Shown here piece by piece: positions 1 to 9,304 of a stretch of DNA of 64,000 nucleotides. The position numbers were made by a program, and so were the translations under genes. The notes below the pieces were generated by a model, which was given only the letters and a program-made list of their open reading frames with translations, did no database searches and was not told the origin of the DNA. Origin of the DNA: Bordetella genomosp. 4 (GTDB taxonomy: Bacteria > Pseudomonadota > Gammaproteobacteria > Burkholderiales > Burkholderiaceae_B); NCBI RefSeq assembly GCF_002261185.1, contig NZ_NEVQ01000022.1:124001-188000 (forward strand). Direction: 5' to 3'. Position 1 is the stretch's first letter. Each line of letters begins with the position of its first letter.

Positions 1-542
1 ATCCCTTGGTCTCGGTGCAATTGCAGCCGGGGCCCGGAGACGGCCCGGAACAAGGCATTCTGACGTTGCGCAGCCCCGGTTTAATGCAGGGATATCACCA
101 GCGCCCTGACCTGGCGCTGCCCTTCACCGCCGACGGTCATTACATCACTGGCGACGTTTTTCGCCGCGATGCGGATGGCTTTTACTATTTTGTCGGCCGG
201 CGCGACGATATGTTCGTCAGCGGCGGCGAGAACATCTACCCAGGTGAAGTCGAAAAAATGCTCGAACAGCATCCTGCCGTTCAGCAAGCCGCGGTGGTAC
301 CCGTCGACGATGACATCAAAGGCACCAAGCCCGTGGCATTCATTGTGTTGCGCGCCGGCCAACATGCCGACGCCGAACAGATCAGACAGTATGCGTTGGC
401 AAACGCCCCGGCGTATCAGCACCCGCGTCAGGTCTGGTTCGTCGACGCGCTGCCTCTGGCGTCAACGAACAAGATCGATCGTCATCAATTGCTGGCAGAG
501 GCTGCGAGGCGATTGAGCCTGGATCCCCAACACGCGGACTGA
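1..542 (+). CDS. acyl-CoA synthetase / AMP-dependent ligase, C-terminal part (5' truncated by window edge)
   Basis: Open from the window edge; only the last ~180 residues are present. This is the C-terminal region of an ANL-superfamily acyl-CoA ligase, which activates a carboxylic acid as acyl-AMP and passes it to CoA. Visible motifs are the GD of the A7 region (YITGDVFRRD), the A8 hinge (FVGRRDDMFVSGGENIYPGE) and the A10 catalytic lysine in STNKIDR. It is followed 76 bp later by an ABC importer operon on the same strand, so its substrate may be the imported acid; that link is inference. The substrate cannot be read from this fragment. Confidence 0.9.
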   Translation, partial: PLVSVQLQPGPGDGPEQGILTLRSPGLMQGYHQRPDLALPFTADGHYITGDVFRRDADGFYYFVGRRDDMFVSGGENIYPGEVEKMLEQHPAVQQAAVVPVDDDIKGTKPVAFIVLRAGQHADAEQIRQYALANAPAYQHPRQVWFVDALPLASTNKIDRHQLLAEAARRLSLDPQHAD

Positions 543-618
543 TCCCGCACACAACACCATGTCGTTTATATCGCGATACAGACTGCAGGTATCGCCGACC
601 GTTTTGAAAGGACTCACC

Positions 619-1692
619 ATGCGCTTTACGTTGATCAGCTTGATGACCGCTATCACGGCGATCGCTCCTCTTTCAGCCCACGCGCTGGACGAAGTCACTG
701 TTGCCTTGGCCATTCCGCCCGCCGTGCACGACGGCGCGCCATATGCCGCCGCACAGGAACTCGGATTCTTCAAACAGGAGAATCTGGAAGTCAAAACCAT
801 CGTCTTTCAAGGTGCAGGCGCACTGTTGCCTCAGGTCGCCAGCAAACGCGTGACCTTTGGCTATCCGACGTCGGAACCCATCATCTCCAGCTATTTCAGC
901 GGCAAAGACATTCTGCCGCTGCGCTATTTTTATAACGGCGTGCCATCCAATACGATGGAGTTCGCAGTGCTGGCGGACTCGCCGATCAAAACCATCGCCG
1001 ACTTGAAAGGCAAACAGATCGGTGTGGGCGCGCTGACGTGGGGCACCATTCCCGGCGGACGTGCTGCCTTGCGCACTGCCGGACTCACTCCCGGCAAAGA
1101 CGTCCAATATGTCGCAGTGGGCGCGCTGGCATCAGGCTTTCAGGCACTGAAGACGGGGCGCGTCGATGCATTGAATTTCAATAGCAGCTGGAACGACATG
1201 CTGGAGATGTCCGGCACCAAAATCCGCCGCATTGCCTATCCCGAGGTCTTCAGCGAGACAGCCGGGAATGGTTTCATCACCCATACCGATAACTTCCGCG
1301 ATCATCCCGATCTGCTGGTCCGGTTTGCCCGCGCCTATACCAAGGCCCAAATCGCGTGCCAGGCTAACCCCGAATATTGCGTCCAGGCATTCTGGCGTGC
1401 AAATCCTCAAGCAAAACCTGCGGACGCGGATCCCGCACGCGCGTTGACCGATGCGACCACACTGCTGTCACGCCGCCTGAACCGTGTACTCAACAAACCC
1501 GACGGCCAGCCCCGCGTGCCTGGCCAGTACGACCTGACAGCCATTCAAGGCGGTATTCAAGCCATGGCGAACGCAGGCGAGTATCCCTCCGCCGAAGTCC
1601 CCATCAACAACATCTTTTCGAACGATCTGATTTCGCAGATCAATGATTTCGATGCGGAGGCAGTACGCCAGCAAGCCCGGAGCGCGAAATGA
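619..1692 (+). CDS. ABC transporter substrate-binding protein (NrtA/SsuA/TauA-like)
   Basis: Periplasmic binding protein of 357 residues. The ATG at 619 is chosen over an in-frame codon 60 nt upstream because GAAAGGA lies just before it and the following residues (MRFTL...APLSAHA) form a signal peptide with an AxA-type cleavage site. The mature protein has the NMT1/SsuA-type layout (AAAQELGFFKQENLEVK; later DLKGKQIGVG), typical of receptors for aromatic acids, taurine, sulfonates or nitrate. Its stop overlaps the next start by ATGA, and the ATPase and permease follow in the same operon, so it is the receptor of that importer. The ligand is unknown. Confidence 0.88.
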   Translation: MRFTLISLMTAITAIAPLSAHALDEVTVALAIPPAVHDGAPYAAAQELGFFKQENLEVKTIVFQGAGALLPQVASKRVTFGYPTSEPIISSYFSGKDILPLRYFYNGVPSNTMEFAVLADSPIKTIADLKGKQIGVGALTWGTIPGGRAALRTAGLTPGKDVQYVAVGALASGFQALKTGRVDALNFNSSWNDMLEMSGTKIRRIAYPEVFSETAGNGFITHTDNFRDHPDLLVRFARAYTKAQIACQANPEYCVQAFWRANPQAKPADADPARALTDATTLLSRRLNRVLNKPDGQPRVPGQYDLTAIQGGIQAMANAGEYPSAEVPINNIFSNDLISQINDFDAEAVRQQARSAK

Positions 1693-3026
1693 GTCATCCA
1701 CGCATTAACGTCAGTCCTCGGGCCGCCGCCGTCGATGTGCGCAGGCAGATTCAACTGATCGGATTCCAGCCAGGTCCGATACAACTCGTGGCAGCCTTGA
1801 CGCATCCAGATGGCAGCATCTGGCGCAGCACGGCAGATTTTGTCGCGGGCGCTGACGGCATCGTCGATCTGGACGTCCAAGCGCCGCAGCACGGCGACTG
1901 GGCCATCGCGGATGCCATGGCAGTCGCTTGGTCACTGCAACGCCAATCGCCTCCCACCGACGCCGCCCGCTCCGAAGAAACCGAAACACTGTCGATTCGG
2001 CTATCGGCGCGGAACAACCAAGGCCAAGAGGCGCACGCCGAACTCGTCCAGCGATTTCTCGTAGAGGGCGTCACTCGCCGCGAGATCTCGGAGTCCGGCT
2101 TGGTCGGCACCTTGTTTACGCCGGCCACATCCGGTCCTCACCCGGCCATCATCGTCATGAACGGATCGGGCGGCGGAATTCCCAGACAGCGCGCCGCCTT
2201 ATACGCAGCCCATGGCTATAGCGCGTTGGCATTAGGGTACTTCAAGGCGCCCGGCCTGCCCGACAGCATCGGGAACATGCCGCTGGAATATTTTCAGCAC
2301 GCACTGTCCTGGGTACATCAGCAGCTGCAACCGGAAAATGGCTTTGTCGCCATCACGGGCCAGTCACGCGGTGGCGAACTGTCGTTGCTGCTGGCCTCGC
2401 GCTTTCCCGACCAGATCAGCGCCACCATCGCCTATGTACCGAGCTCGGTGATTCACGGCACGCTGCGTGCAGGCGAACAGGGCCAGGCACCCGACTCCCC
2501 CGTATGGACCTGGCAAGGCAAACCGCTCCCCAACGTCTGGCAGAACAACGACCAGGCAGACTGGAGCGCGTTCCATCAGCGCCCGGAAAACGGCGAATCC
2601 GTACGTCAGGAACCCGCCTTTCACACACCCATGCGCAATCAAGACGCGGTAGCCGCAGCACGCATCCCCGTGGAACAAATCCGAGGTCCGGTCATGTTGA
2701 TATCCGGCACAGACGACGGGTTCTGGCCGTCGTCCTGGTATAGCGAGCAGGTCGAGAAAACCTTGCATGACCATCAACACGCCTGGCCGGTCGAACACGT
2801 ACGTGGCGATGGAGCAGGTCATGCGATAGGTTTACCAAACCTGCCGACAACCCTGATCGCCAAACCCCACCCTGTGGCCCAGGTGGTCTTGACCGGCGGC
2901 GGCACGCCCGAAGCCAACGCGCGCGCCAATACGGTCTCATGGTCGCGCGTCCATGAGTTCCTCCGTGCTGCCGTACGCTCGCACCAAGACTCGCAAACCC
3001 GGGCCGCTGAGCAGGGGGCACAATGA
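1689..3026 (+). CDS. BAAT-like acyl-CoA thioester hydrolase / alpha/beta-hydrolase
   Basis: 445 residues. The N-terminal ~140 residues resemble the beta-sandwich of acyl-CoA thioesterase/bile-acid-CoA:amino-acid acyltransferase proteins; the rest is an alpha/beta-hydrolase. The oxyanion region is MNGSGGGIP, the nucleophile elbow is GQSRGGE (Ser), the acid is in SGTDDGFWPS and the His in GDGAGHAIG. Family members hydrolyse acyl-CoA or transfer the acyl group to an amino acid. Overlapping starts (ATGA) on both sides place it inside the ABC operon, between receptor and ATPase, an unusual place for an enzyme. With a CoA ligase upstream and ornithine cyclodeaminase downstream, it may act on an imported acid or conjugate (inference). 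Confidence 0.8.
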   Translation: MSHPRINVSPRAAAVDVRRQIQLIGFQPGPIQLVAALTHPDGSIWRSTADFVAGADGIVDLDVQAPQHGDWAIADAMAVAWSLQRQSPPTDAARSEETETLSIRLSARNNQGQEAHAELVQRFLVEGVTRREISESGLVGTLFTPATSGPHPAIIVMNGSGGGIPRQRAALYAAHGYSALALGYFKAPGLPDSIGNMPLEYFQHALSWVHQQLQPENGFVAITGQSRGGELSLLLASRFPDQISATIAYVPSSVIHGTLRAGEQGQAPDSPVWTWQGKPLPNVWQNNDQADWSAFHQRPENGESVRQEPAFHTPMRNQDAVAAARIPVEQIRGPVMLISGTDDGFWPSSWYSEQVEKTLHDHQHAWPVEHVRGDGAGHAIGLPNLPTTLIAKPHPVAQVVLTGGGTPEANARANTVSWSRVHEFLRAAVRSHQDSQTRAAEQGAQ

Positions 3027-3790
3027 GCGCCAGCCTGAGTCTTGAAGGTGTCGGGCTGACATATCCAACTCGCACGGGTCTCATTCAGGCTCTGCATGGA
3101 ATAGACCTGCAGATCGAGGCCGGCGAGTTTGTCGCAGTGCTTGGTCCGTCAGGTTGCGGCAAATCGACTTTATTGAAACTGGCCGCCGGCCTGCTACCGG
3201 CGACAGAAGGGGAACTGCGGCTGGCTAACGAACGCATTACTCGACCAAGCCGCCGCGCGGGCGTCGTTTTCCAAAAGCCCAATCTTCTACCGTGGAAAAC
3301 CGTCCTGGACAATGTGCTGCTACCGGCCACGACACTAAAGTTGCCCGCGGCCCCCGCTCGCCAGCGAGCTCAGGACCTGCTCGAACTCGTCGGGCTATCC
3401 GGCTTTGCAGGCAACTATCCCTATGAGCTGTCTGGCGGCATGCAGCAGCGCGTCGGGATCGCTCGCATGCTCCTGCCCGATCCGGATCTATTGCTGATGG
3501 ACGAGCCTTTTGCCGCCCTGGACGCCTTGAGCCGCGAAGCCCTTACGCTGGAGCTGCAACGCATCTGGAGCACGCAGAAGAAGTCCGTGCTGTTCATTAC
3601 GCACAGCATTCCCGAAGCCGTATTCCTCGCAGATCGCATCCTGGTGATGTCCCCTCGCCCGGGGCGCATCATCGAAGACTACCGCCCCGGCCTGCCACGT
3701 CCACGTACGCTCGACACCCTGAACGACGCCGACTTCACCGCAGCCTGCCATCACTTGCGACGTCATTTCACCCATGCTCAAGCGACTTGA
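3023..3790 (+). CDS. ABC transporter ATP-binding protein (SsuB/TauB/NrtD-like)
   Basis: Cytoplasmic ATPase of 255 residues energising the importer whose receptor and permease flank it. Walker A is GPSGCGKST (residues 41-49), the Q-loop is in VVFQKPNLLPW, the signature is LSGGMQQRVGIAR (about residue 138), Walker B is LLLMDEPFAALD, and the switch histidine is in FITHSIPEA. The start overlaps the preceding stop (ATGA) and is preceded by a GGGGG ribosome-binding site. The C-terminal RPGRIIEDYRPGLPRPR is typical of the taurine/nitrate/sulfonate subfamily. Confidence 0.93.
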   Translation: MSASLSLEGVGLTYPTRTGLIQALHGIDLQIEAGEFVAVLGPSGCGKSTLLKLAAGLLPATEGELRLANERITRPSRRAGVVFQKPNLLPWKTVLDNVLLPATTLKLPAAPARQRAQDLLELVGLSGFAGNYPYELSGGMQQRVGIARMLLPDPDLLLMDEPFAALDALSREALTLELQRIWSTQKKSVLFITHSIPEAVFLADRILVMSPRPGRIIEDYRPGLPRPRTLDTLNDADFTAACHHLRRHFTHAQAT

Positions 3791-4556
3791 TATCACCGCG
3801 TTTCTCTATCCGCTCATCAGCCTGGCCGTCCTGGTTCTGGTGTGGCACGTATCGATCGAGATTTTCACCATCCCCGATTACCTGCTGCCGCCGCCGGCAT
3901 CCGTATTCTCAGCGCTATACCACGGCCTGATTTCCGGAGAGCTCTGGCCGCACATCGCTACAACCTTGGGGGAAACGCTCAGCGGCTATGCGATCGGTTG
4001 CGGCCTGGCGGTATTCATGGGCGCATTGCTGGCCGAATCGCGCACCTTTGAACGATTCTTCTATCCCTTGCTGATCGGCCTGCAAGCCATGCCCAAGGTC
4101 GCCCTGGGCCCGATCATTCTGGTGTGGTTCGGTTTCGGCATGGCGTCCAAAGTCGTGCTGGTGGCGCTCGTCTGCTTCTTTCCTCTCTTTGTGAATACCG
4201 TAAATGGTATCAAGCGCACCGATCCCGAACTGCTGGACGCCTGCCGCGCGTTCTCTGCTTCCCGTCTATACCTGCTGCTGCACGTGAAGCTGCCCGCAGC
4301 ATCCGGAGAAATCTTCTCCGGCTTGCAGATTGGCGTATCGCTCGCCCTGATCGGCGCTGTCGTAGGCGAGTTTCTCTCCGCACAACAGGGTCTGGGCTAC
4401 TTGATCGCCTCCGCATCGGTCAGCATGAGTTTGGCGACCATGTTCTCTGGCGTACTGCTGCTCGCCGCCATTGGTTTGACAGGCTCGTTGATCATGCGAG
4501 CCATCCATCGGCGCGTTGTTTTCTGGGAAGCGCGCTCCGAGAAAGCCAGACGGTGA
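3774..4556 (+). CDS. ABC transporter permease (SsuC/TauC-like)
   Basis: Inner-membrane permease of 260 residues with about six hydrophobic segments. The EAA-type coupling loop is visible around residues 145-170 (GIKRTDPELLDACRAFSAS), followed by SLALIGAVVGEFLSAQQGLGY, typical of the sulfonate/taurine/nitrate permease family. It overlaps the ATPase gene by 17 bp, consistent with translational coupling, and ends the transporter operon. No strong Shine-Dalgarno sequence precedes the ATG at 3774. Confidence 0.9.
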   Translation: MLKRLDITAFLYPLISLAVLVLVWHVSIEIFTIPDYLLPPPASVFSALYHGLISGELWPHIATTLGETLSGYAIGCGLAVFMGALLAESRTFERFFYPLLIGLQAMPKVALGPIILVWFGFGMASKVVLVALVCFFPLFVNTVNGIKRTDPELLDACRAFSASRLYLLLHVKLPAASGEIFSGLQIGVSLALIGAVVGEFLSAQQGLGYLIASASVSMSLATMFSGVLLLAAIGLTGSLIMRAIHRRVVFWEARSEKARR

Positions 4557-4734
4557 GTGCCGCAACTGCCACATTACGGTCGCAGAGGAGTATGCTGACA
4601 ACAACGGCGGGATCATTACCGTCGATGGCGATACTTGTCCACGCCGATACTTGCGCGCAGGACGTGTCGAGATACGAACGATGTCTTGACCGTCACACCG
4701 CGCAACCTTGACGCCTGAACAAGGGAGAGCGACC

Positions 4735-5769
4735 ATGACGCTGCTGCTGACCACCTCTGATGTCGTCTCGCTGATCGAACGTCAAACGCTGCCCCGTTTG
4801 CTGGGTCAATTGGAGCAAGCCATTCATGACGATTTCCTCCATTGGCAGGAATTCGACAAATCTGCACGACTGGCAGCGCACTCCCCCAACGGGGTCATCG
4901 AATTGATGCCGGTGTCCAATGACCGACTCTATAGTTTCAAGTACGTCAATGGCCATCCCAAAAACCCGCGCTTAGGGCTGCCGACCGTCATGGCGTTTGG
5001 CGCGCTGGCCGACATCGCCACGGGAAAACCGCTGCTGATCAGCGAATTGACGCTCACGACAGCACTGCGCACGGCGGCCACCTCCGTCATGGCTGCCCGG
5101 GCGCTAGCGCGTAAAGATGCAAGCTCGATGGCCCTGATCGGCAATGGCGCACAAAGCGAATTTCAGGCCTTGGCCTTTCATCACCTGTTGGGGATCGACG
5201 AATTGCGCGTTTACGACATAGATCCCGAGGCCACGCACAAACTGGCCGACAACCTCGCAGCCGCACCAGATCTGCATATCATCTTCGCCAATAGCACGGC
5301 CGCAGCAGTACGTGGAGCCGACATTGTCACAACGGTCACTGCCGACAAGGCCTATGCCACCATCCTGACGCCCGAAATGGTCGAGCCGGGCATGCATCTG
5401 AACGCAGTGGGCGGCGATTGTCCGGGCAAAACCGAGCTGCATCGCGCCATTCTGAACAATGCCCTGACCTTTGTCGAGTTCGAACCGCAGAGCCGTATCG
5501 AAGGCGACATCCAACAAATGTCCGCCGATTTCCCGGTAACTGAGCTATGGCGCGTGCTCAGCGGAGAGGCGTCGGGCCGGATCGAAGCTAGCGACATCAC
5601 GATTTTTGATTCGGTTGGCTTTGCCTTGGAAGACTATTCCGCACTACGTCTGCTGTATGAACACGCCAATCAACAGGGGATAGGTCGCGACGTCGCGCTA
5701 ATACCCGAATTGCAGGATCCCAGGAATCTGTATTCGATAATACAGGCGCAGGTTGCGATTCAGGAATAA
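4735..5769 (+). CDS. ornithine cyclodeaminase
   Basis: 344 residues, ornithine cyclodeaminase/mu-crystallin family: NAD-dependent conversion of L-ornithine to L-proline and ammonia. Stretches match true bacterial ornithine cyclodeaminases closely: YSFKYVNGHPKNP with the substrate-contacting lysine, the NAD-binding ALIGNGAQSEFQALAFHH, TTVTADKAYATI, LNAVGGDCPGKTELH, and FDSVGFALEDYSALR. The ATG at 4735 with GGGAGAGCGACC upstream is preferred to an earlier TTG. It lies 178 bp after the ABC operon, so it may have its own promoter. An imported or conjugated ornithine-like amino acid would link it to the upstream genes, but that is inference. Confidence 0.92.
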   Translation: MTLLLTTSDVVSLIERQTLPRLLGQLEQAIHDDFLHWQEFDKSARLAAHSPNGVIELMPVSNDRLYSFKYVNGHPKNPRLGLPTVMAFGALADIATGKPLLISELTLTTALRTAATSVMAARALARKDASSMALIGNGAQSEFQALAFHHLLGIDELRVYDIDPEATHKLADNLAAAPDLHIIFANSTAAAVRGADIVTTVTADKAYATILTPEMVEPGMHLNAVGGDCPGKTELHRAILNNALTFVEFEPQSRIEGDIQQMSADFPVTELWRVLSGEASGRIEASDITIFDSVGFALEDYSALRLLYEHANQQGIGRDVALIPELQDPRNLYSIIQAQVAIQE

Positions 5770-5792
5770 TCCATTCCCGATGGCGAGCGTAC

Positions 5793-6773
5793 TCAATCCG
5801 CATGCCTTCCTAGAAACTCGAACCCCATCGTGCGGGCCTGATAGTACAGGCCGCCATCCTGCACGATCAAAAATGCCGCGCGCGTGTCACCATCATTGTG
5901 ATGCGAATGCGGTGCGCCGGCCGGCGTGACCAGTGTCGCACCGGCCGTCCACTGGCATTGCTGCTCACTCACTCGTGAATGGCACCGGTCTGCGGCCACG
6001 ACCAAAGTCAGGGCAGCGGAGTTATGCCGATGCGGCGACTGGTGGCAATGCGCGGGCAAGGTATTCAACGACAAGGTCAAATTAGGCATCAGATTGCGGC
6101 TGTCTTCATGCGCCTGCGCCGAAAACACCACTGCCATCCCTGAGGTGCCGGCATCCGGCACGGTTCTGTAGATCGTCTCGACCTGATCAGCGATATCCTG
6201 GGCCCGAAACAATACCGCCCCAGCGTCGCGGCCCAACGACGCTGCAGCAACCGCGCGCAAGCCGTGATGGGCCAGCATAGGCTCATCGGTTACCAGCCAT
6301 GCGACGCAGGCGGCACCGCCGGTATTGGCCACGATATGCGCCCCGGCCGGCAGATACAGCACGTCACCTGTACCGACACGCTGATCCGCCTCTCCATCCA
6401 GATTCACGACCTGCATCGATCCGTGCATGACGTACCAGATGGAACCGCTGGCGGTAAAGTTCGCCGCCAAAGTTTCGCCCGCATTAATGCGGGCGTACCT
6501 GGCCAGCATGAAAGGGGTTGTCGCAGGGTATGGCGTAGCCAAGGCGGCTGACTGATCGCATTCAACATAGCCTGTGGCGGCGCCGTCCCGCTGAGCCGCC
6601 GCGATGGGCTCAGAGAAGATTCCTGCGGGTACTTCAGGCAAGCTGATATTGAACGCATTTGCCGAATTAAAGTATCGCGCGCGGCGTTCGGCCGCGGAGA
6701 GAGGCCGGGCGGCCTTTCCCGCTGGCAAGGCCGCCATAGATTGCCCACATACGGACTCACTTCCAGAAGACAT
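5793..6773 (-). CDS. bicupin protein, gentisate 1,2-dioxygenase-like
   Basis: 326 residues with two cupin barrels. The N-terminal cupin (about 95-170) has GSIWYVMHGSMQVV and GDVLYLPAGAHI. The C-terminal cupin (about 240-310) has HCHQSPHRHNSAALTLVV and TPAGAPHSHHN, in which the histidines could bind Fe(II). The layout recalls gentisate/hydroxynaphthoate ring-cleaving dioxygenases, but the substrate is not readable. It is the last gene of the minus-strand ABC/aldolase/dioxygenase operon; its start at 6773 overlaps the permease stop by 17 nt and follows GGAAAAG. A shorter start at 6737 is possible. It may cleave or sense the imported aromatic compound (inference). Confidence 0.75.
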   Translation of the reverse strand: MSSGSESVCGQSMAALPAGKAARPLSAAERRARYFNSANAFNISLPEVPAGIFSEPIAAAQRDGAATGYVECDQSAALATPYPATTPFMLARYARINAGETLAANFTASGSIWYVMHGSMQVVNLDGEADQRVGTGDVLYLPAGAHIVANTGGAACVAWLVTDEPMLAHHGLRAVAAASLGRDAGAVLFRAQDIADQVETIYRTVPDAGTSGMAVVFSAQAHEDSRNLMPNLTLSLNTLPAHCHQSPHRHNSAALTLVVAADRCHSRVSEQQCQWTAGATLVTPAGAPHSHHNDGDTRAAFLIVQDGGLYYQARTMGFEFLGRHAD

Positions 6774-7515
6774 AACGCTTTTCCAGAAAATTGATCGTGC
6801 CGAAGAAAATCAAACTCGCTGCCGACGCGACGAAAATTGCGGACCATACTTGCACGAAATCGATTTGCAGTACCGCTTGGTATATGGTCCATCCCAAACC
6901 GCCCGTTGCCCCCAGCATTTCGGTAACGATAGCCACGATCATGCTGCGTACGGTCGAGACCCGCATACCGGCCGCCGTCAGGGGGATAGCGGCCGGCACC
7001 CGAAGGCGCCACAAGATAGCAGCACGATCGGCGCCGAAACTGCGCATCAGATCCACTGCTCTCTGATCGACGCGATCCAGACCGGCCAAAGCATGCAGAA
7101 ACACGGTAAAGCCCACGGCCAATGCCACCATGATGACCTTGGATTCCGGACCAATACCAAACCACAGCAGAATCAGCGGCGCATAGGCCACCACCGGCAC
7201 GGAGTTCAACGCGGTAGCCGTAGGCAGCAACACGCGGCGGGTGGCCGGCAGCATCGTTAGAATCACAGCCAGCAGCATTCCACCGGCAGATCCCAGAAAA
7301 AATCCGCCTATGGCCTCCATCAGCGTCATCGCCGCCGCATTGCCCAAGGCCGTTCGCTGATCCACGATAGCGGCCAGAATACTGCTGACGCTCGGCAATA
7401 CGTAAGCAGGCAGATTAAATACCCGCGCCGAGGCTTCCCACAGTATCGCCACACCTGCCAGCCCCATCAGAGCACGTGAAGTGGCCCGCGACGGACGTAA
7501 ACGATTGAGGTTCAC
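6757..7515 (-). CDS. ABC transporter permease, second subunit
   Basis: 252-residue inner-membrane permease of the SsuC/TauC type. The start is taken as GTG at 7515, inside a GTGA overlap with the stop of the preceding permease; a longer frame exists upstream but its extra sequence is only the antisense of that gene. The coupling loop LDRVDQRAVDLMRSFGADR and ...MIVAIVTEMLGATGGLGW are family-typical. With the paralogue just upstream it probably forms a heterodimeric channel, unlike the single-permease importer at 3-4.5 kb. Confidence 0.88.
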   Translation of the reverse strand: MNLNRLRPSRATSRALMGLAGVAILWEASARVFNLPAYVLPSVSSILAAIVDQRTALGNAAAMTLMEAIGGFFLGSAGGMLLAVILTMLPATRRVLLPTATALNSVPVVAYAPLILLWFGIGPESKVIMVALAVGFTVFLHALAGLDRVDQRAVDLMRSFGADRAAILWRLRVPAAIPLTAAGMRVSTVRSMIVAIVTEMLGATGGLGWTIYQAVLQIDFVQVWSAIFVASAASLIFFGTINFLEKRYVFWK

Positions 7516-8288
7516 AGCTCGCTTCTCCAGAAAACCACGCGACGCTCTGCCAACGCGACCAGACCATAGAACGACGTCCCCAACAGTCCTGACATCAAAA
7601 TCGCCGCCCATAAGGCAATGACCTGCTCGTTGTACATCGCCTGCAGCAGCAATACCCCCAGCCCCGTTGTATCGCCAAACCATTCTCCGGCGATGGCGCC
7701 CAGCAGGCTTAACGTGCATGCCAACCTCAATGCCACGAAAATCTGCGGCAACGCGGCAGGCAATTGCAAGCGGAACAAGAGCTGCCAGCGCGTCGCGCCA
7801 AAGCTTCTCAATAGATCGACCTGCCGTTGATCGACGGCGTCCATGCCATTCAATGTATTCACGGTGACAGGGAAGAACGTCAGATAGAACGCAATCAATG
7901 CCTTGGCCAATATGGTGTTGCCGAACCACAATACGACCACAGCGCCAAATGCGATCACCGGTATCGTCTGCGAAATCACAAACAAGGGGAAAATCAGTTC
8001 ACGCAGCGTGCGCGACTGTTTGAACAGCACGCCGTTGGCCACGCCGACCACCACCCCCATGGCAAAACCGAGCAACGTCTCGCTCATCGTTCGAAGAAAA
8101 CCCGCGATATACGCGTCTGGAACGGCGACGATGGACATCACGATGTCCGACAGTCGCGGCAGGTAGTACGGTTTGATGTTGCCCATCACCACCACGGCCT
8201 CCCACAGCGCGGCGGCAATCAGAATGGCGGCCGCACCGCGCAGCGTCGTCAGTGCAGCGGACCGGAGCATCGCGGCCGCCTTGCTCAT
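7512..8288 (-). CDS. ABC transporter permease, first subunit
   Basis: 258-residue integral membrane permease. The conserved cytoplasmic loop is LNGMDAVDQRQVDLLRSFGATR, followed by SLLGAIAGEWFGDTTGLG. The ATG at 8288 overlaps the stop of the binding-protein gene (ATGA) and the 3' end overlaps the GTG of the second permease, so the three genes are tightly coupled. It transports the ligand delivered by the binding protein encoded at 8285-9304. Confidence 0.9.
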   Translation of the reverse strand: MSKAAAMLRSAALTTLRGAAAILIAAALWEAVVVMGNIKPYYLPRLSDIVMSIVAVPDAYIAGFLRTMSETLLGFAMGVVVGVANGVLFKQSRTLRELIFPLFVISQTIPVIAFGAVVVLWFGNTILAKALIAFYLTFFPVTVNTLNGMDAVDQRQVDLLRSFGATRWQLLFRLQLPAALPQIFVALRLACTLSLLGAIAGEWFGDTTGLGVLLLQAMYNEQVIALWAAILMSGLLGTSFYGLVALAERRVVFWRSEL

Positions 8289-9304
8289 GGACGTCGCTCC
8301 TCGACGGGAATGGCCTGCAGAAAGCGGCCGTCAAATGCGGTGGTCACATCTACGGGTTTGGTGAGCACCTTGTTCTTCAGCAAGAACGCCTCGGTCGCTT
8401 CAATGGCTTTAGGGTCGATCCAGAACAATCCTTCGGTCTTCGCTTTCCCCTCCACCATCAAACGATAGGCTTCCGTGAGCATGAATTCCTGATGGGCGCG
8501 ATCCAGCGTAGGGGCGACTTTCATCACCGCATCGACTGCTTCCTTAGGATGCGCCATCGCATCGCGCCACCCACGAATGGACGCCCGCAAGAACTTCGTA
8601 ATCAGCTCAGGCTGATCCTGTGCCGTTTTCCTGGACACGATCAGCGTATCGCGCGGAAAGGTCACGCCATAGTCCTCGGCCACGAAAGTACGCAGATTGT
8701 CCGCCCCCATCCGCTGCTTGATCGTGTAAAGCTCGTTGTACCAAGTCGCAGTGGCGACATCGACGTCCCCGTTGACGAATGGTGTGACGCTGACCTGTTG
8801 AGGCTGGATGTCTACCTTGCTGCGGTCCACGCCGTTGTTCGCCAGCATGCCGAACAGCACATAATTCGCACCGGTGAACCAGGCAGTCACTTTCTTGCCT
8901 TCGAAGTCCTTCAACGTCTTGACCGGGCCGTCTTTGCGCGTCACGAAGACAAAGGGCGTCACCTGATGAGAAACACCTACCGACACGATAGGCATGCCTT
9001 TATCGATCGCCGCCATCACGCTGTCAGTGCCGCCGGACAGGCCGAACGTATCTGCCCCCGTAGCAACCAGATTCTCGGTCAGCAGATTGGGGCCGCCGGG
9101 ATTGATGGTCAGATCAATGCCCTCGTCCTTGTAGTAGCCCTTCTCCAAGGCGTAATAAAAGCCCGCGAATTGCGTCTGCGGCAGCCATTTCAAGCGCAGC
9201 GTTGCTTTCACCAGATCTGCGGCCTGCGCAGCGACAGGGGCCAATACAGCCAGCCCCAACGTGGCCGAAGCCGCCAATACCGCCAATGTGCGTCGTTTGT
9301 TCAT
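8285..9304 (-). CDS. ABC transporter substrate-binding protein (NMT1/THI5-like), start codon abutting an insertion element
   Basis: 339-residue periplasmic receptor. The ATG at 9304 is followed by a signal peptide (MNKRRTLAVLAASATLGLAV... ending AAQAAD). The mature part shows LKWLPQTQFAGFYYALEKGY and DEGIDLTINPGGPN, typical of NMT1/THI5-like receptors for pyrimidine-like or aromatic ligands. The start codon lies directly against the left end of the TnpB element at 9305: the native 5' region has been displaced and the element now supplies the ribosome-binding site (GGAG, 6 nt before ATG). The same frame is open further upstream, but that is antisense to tnpB and not coding. Confidence 0.9.
   Translation of the reverse strand: MNKRRTLAVLAASATLGLAVLAPVAAQAADLVKATLRLKWLPQTQFAGFYYALEKGYYKDEGIDLTINPGGPNLLTENLVATGADTFGLSGGTDSVMAAIDKGMPIVSVGVSHQVTPFVFVTRKDGPVKTLKDFEGKKVTAWFTGANYVLFGMLANNGVDRSKVDIQPQQVSVTPFVNGDVDVATATWYNELYTIKQRMGADNLRTFVAEDYGVTFPRDTLIVSRKTAQDQPELITKFLRASIRGWRDAMAHPKEAVDAVMKVAPTLDRAHQEFMLTEAYRLMVEGKAKTEGLFWIDPKAIEATEAFLLKNKVLTKPVDVTTAFDGRFLQAIPVEERRP

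Noticed and set aside
673-1107. Long antisense frames opposite many genes (for example 673-1107, 39132-40184, 60133-61113)
   Set aside because: They lie opposite clear family genes, lack recognisable domains and reflect the high-GC third-position bias.
6757-7929. A 390-codon frame extending the second permease upstream
   Set aside because: The extra 138 codons are antisense-frame shadow of the first permease. The GTG at 7515, in a GTGA overlap, gives a normal-length permease.
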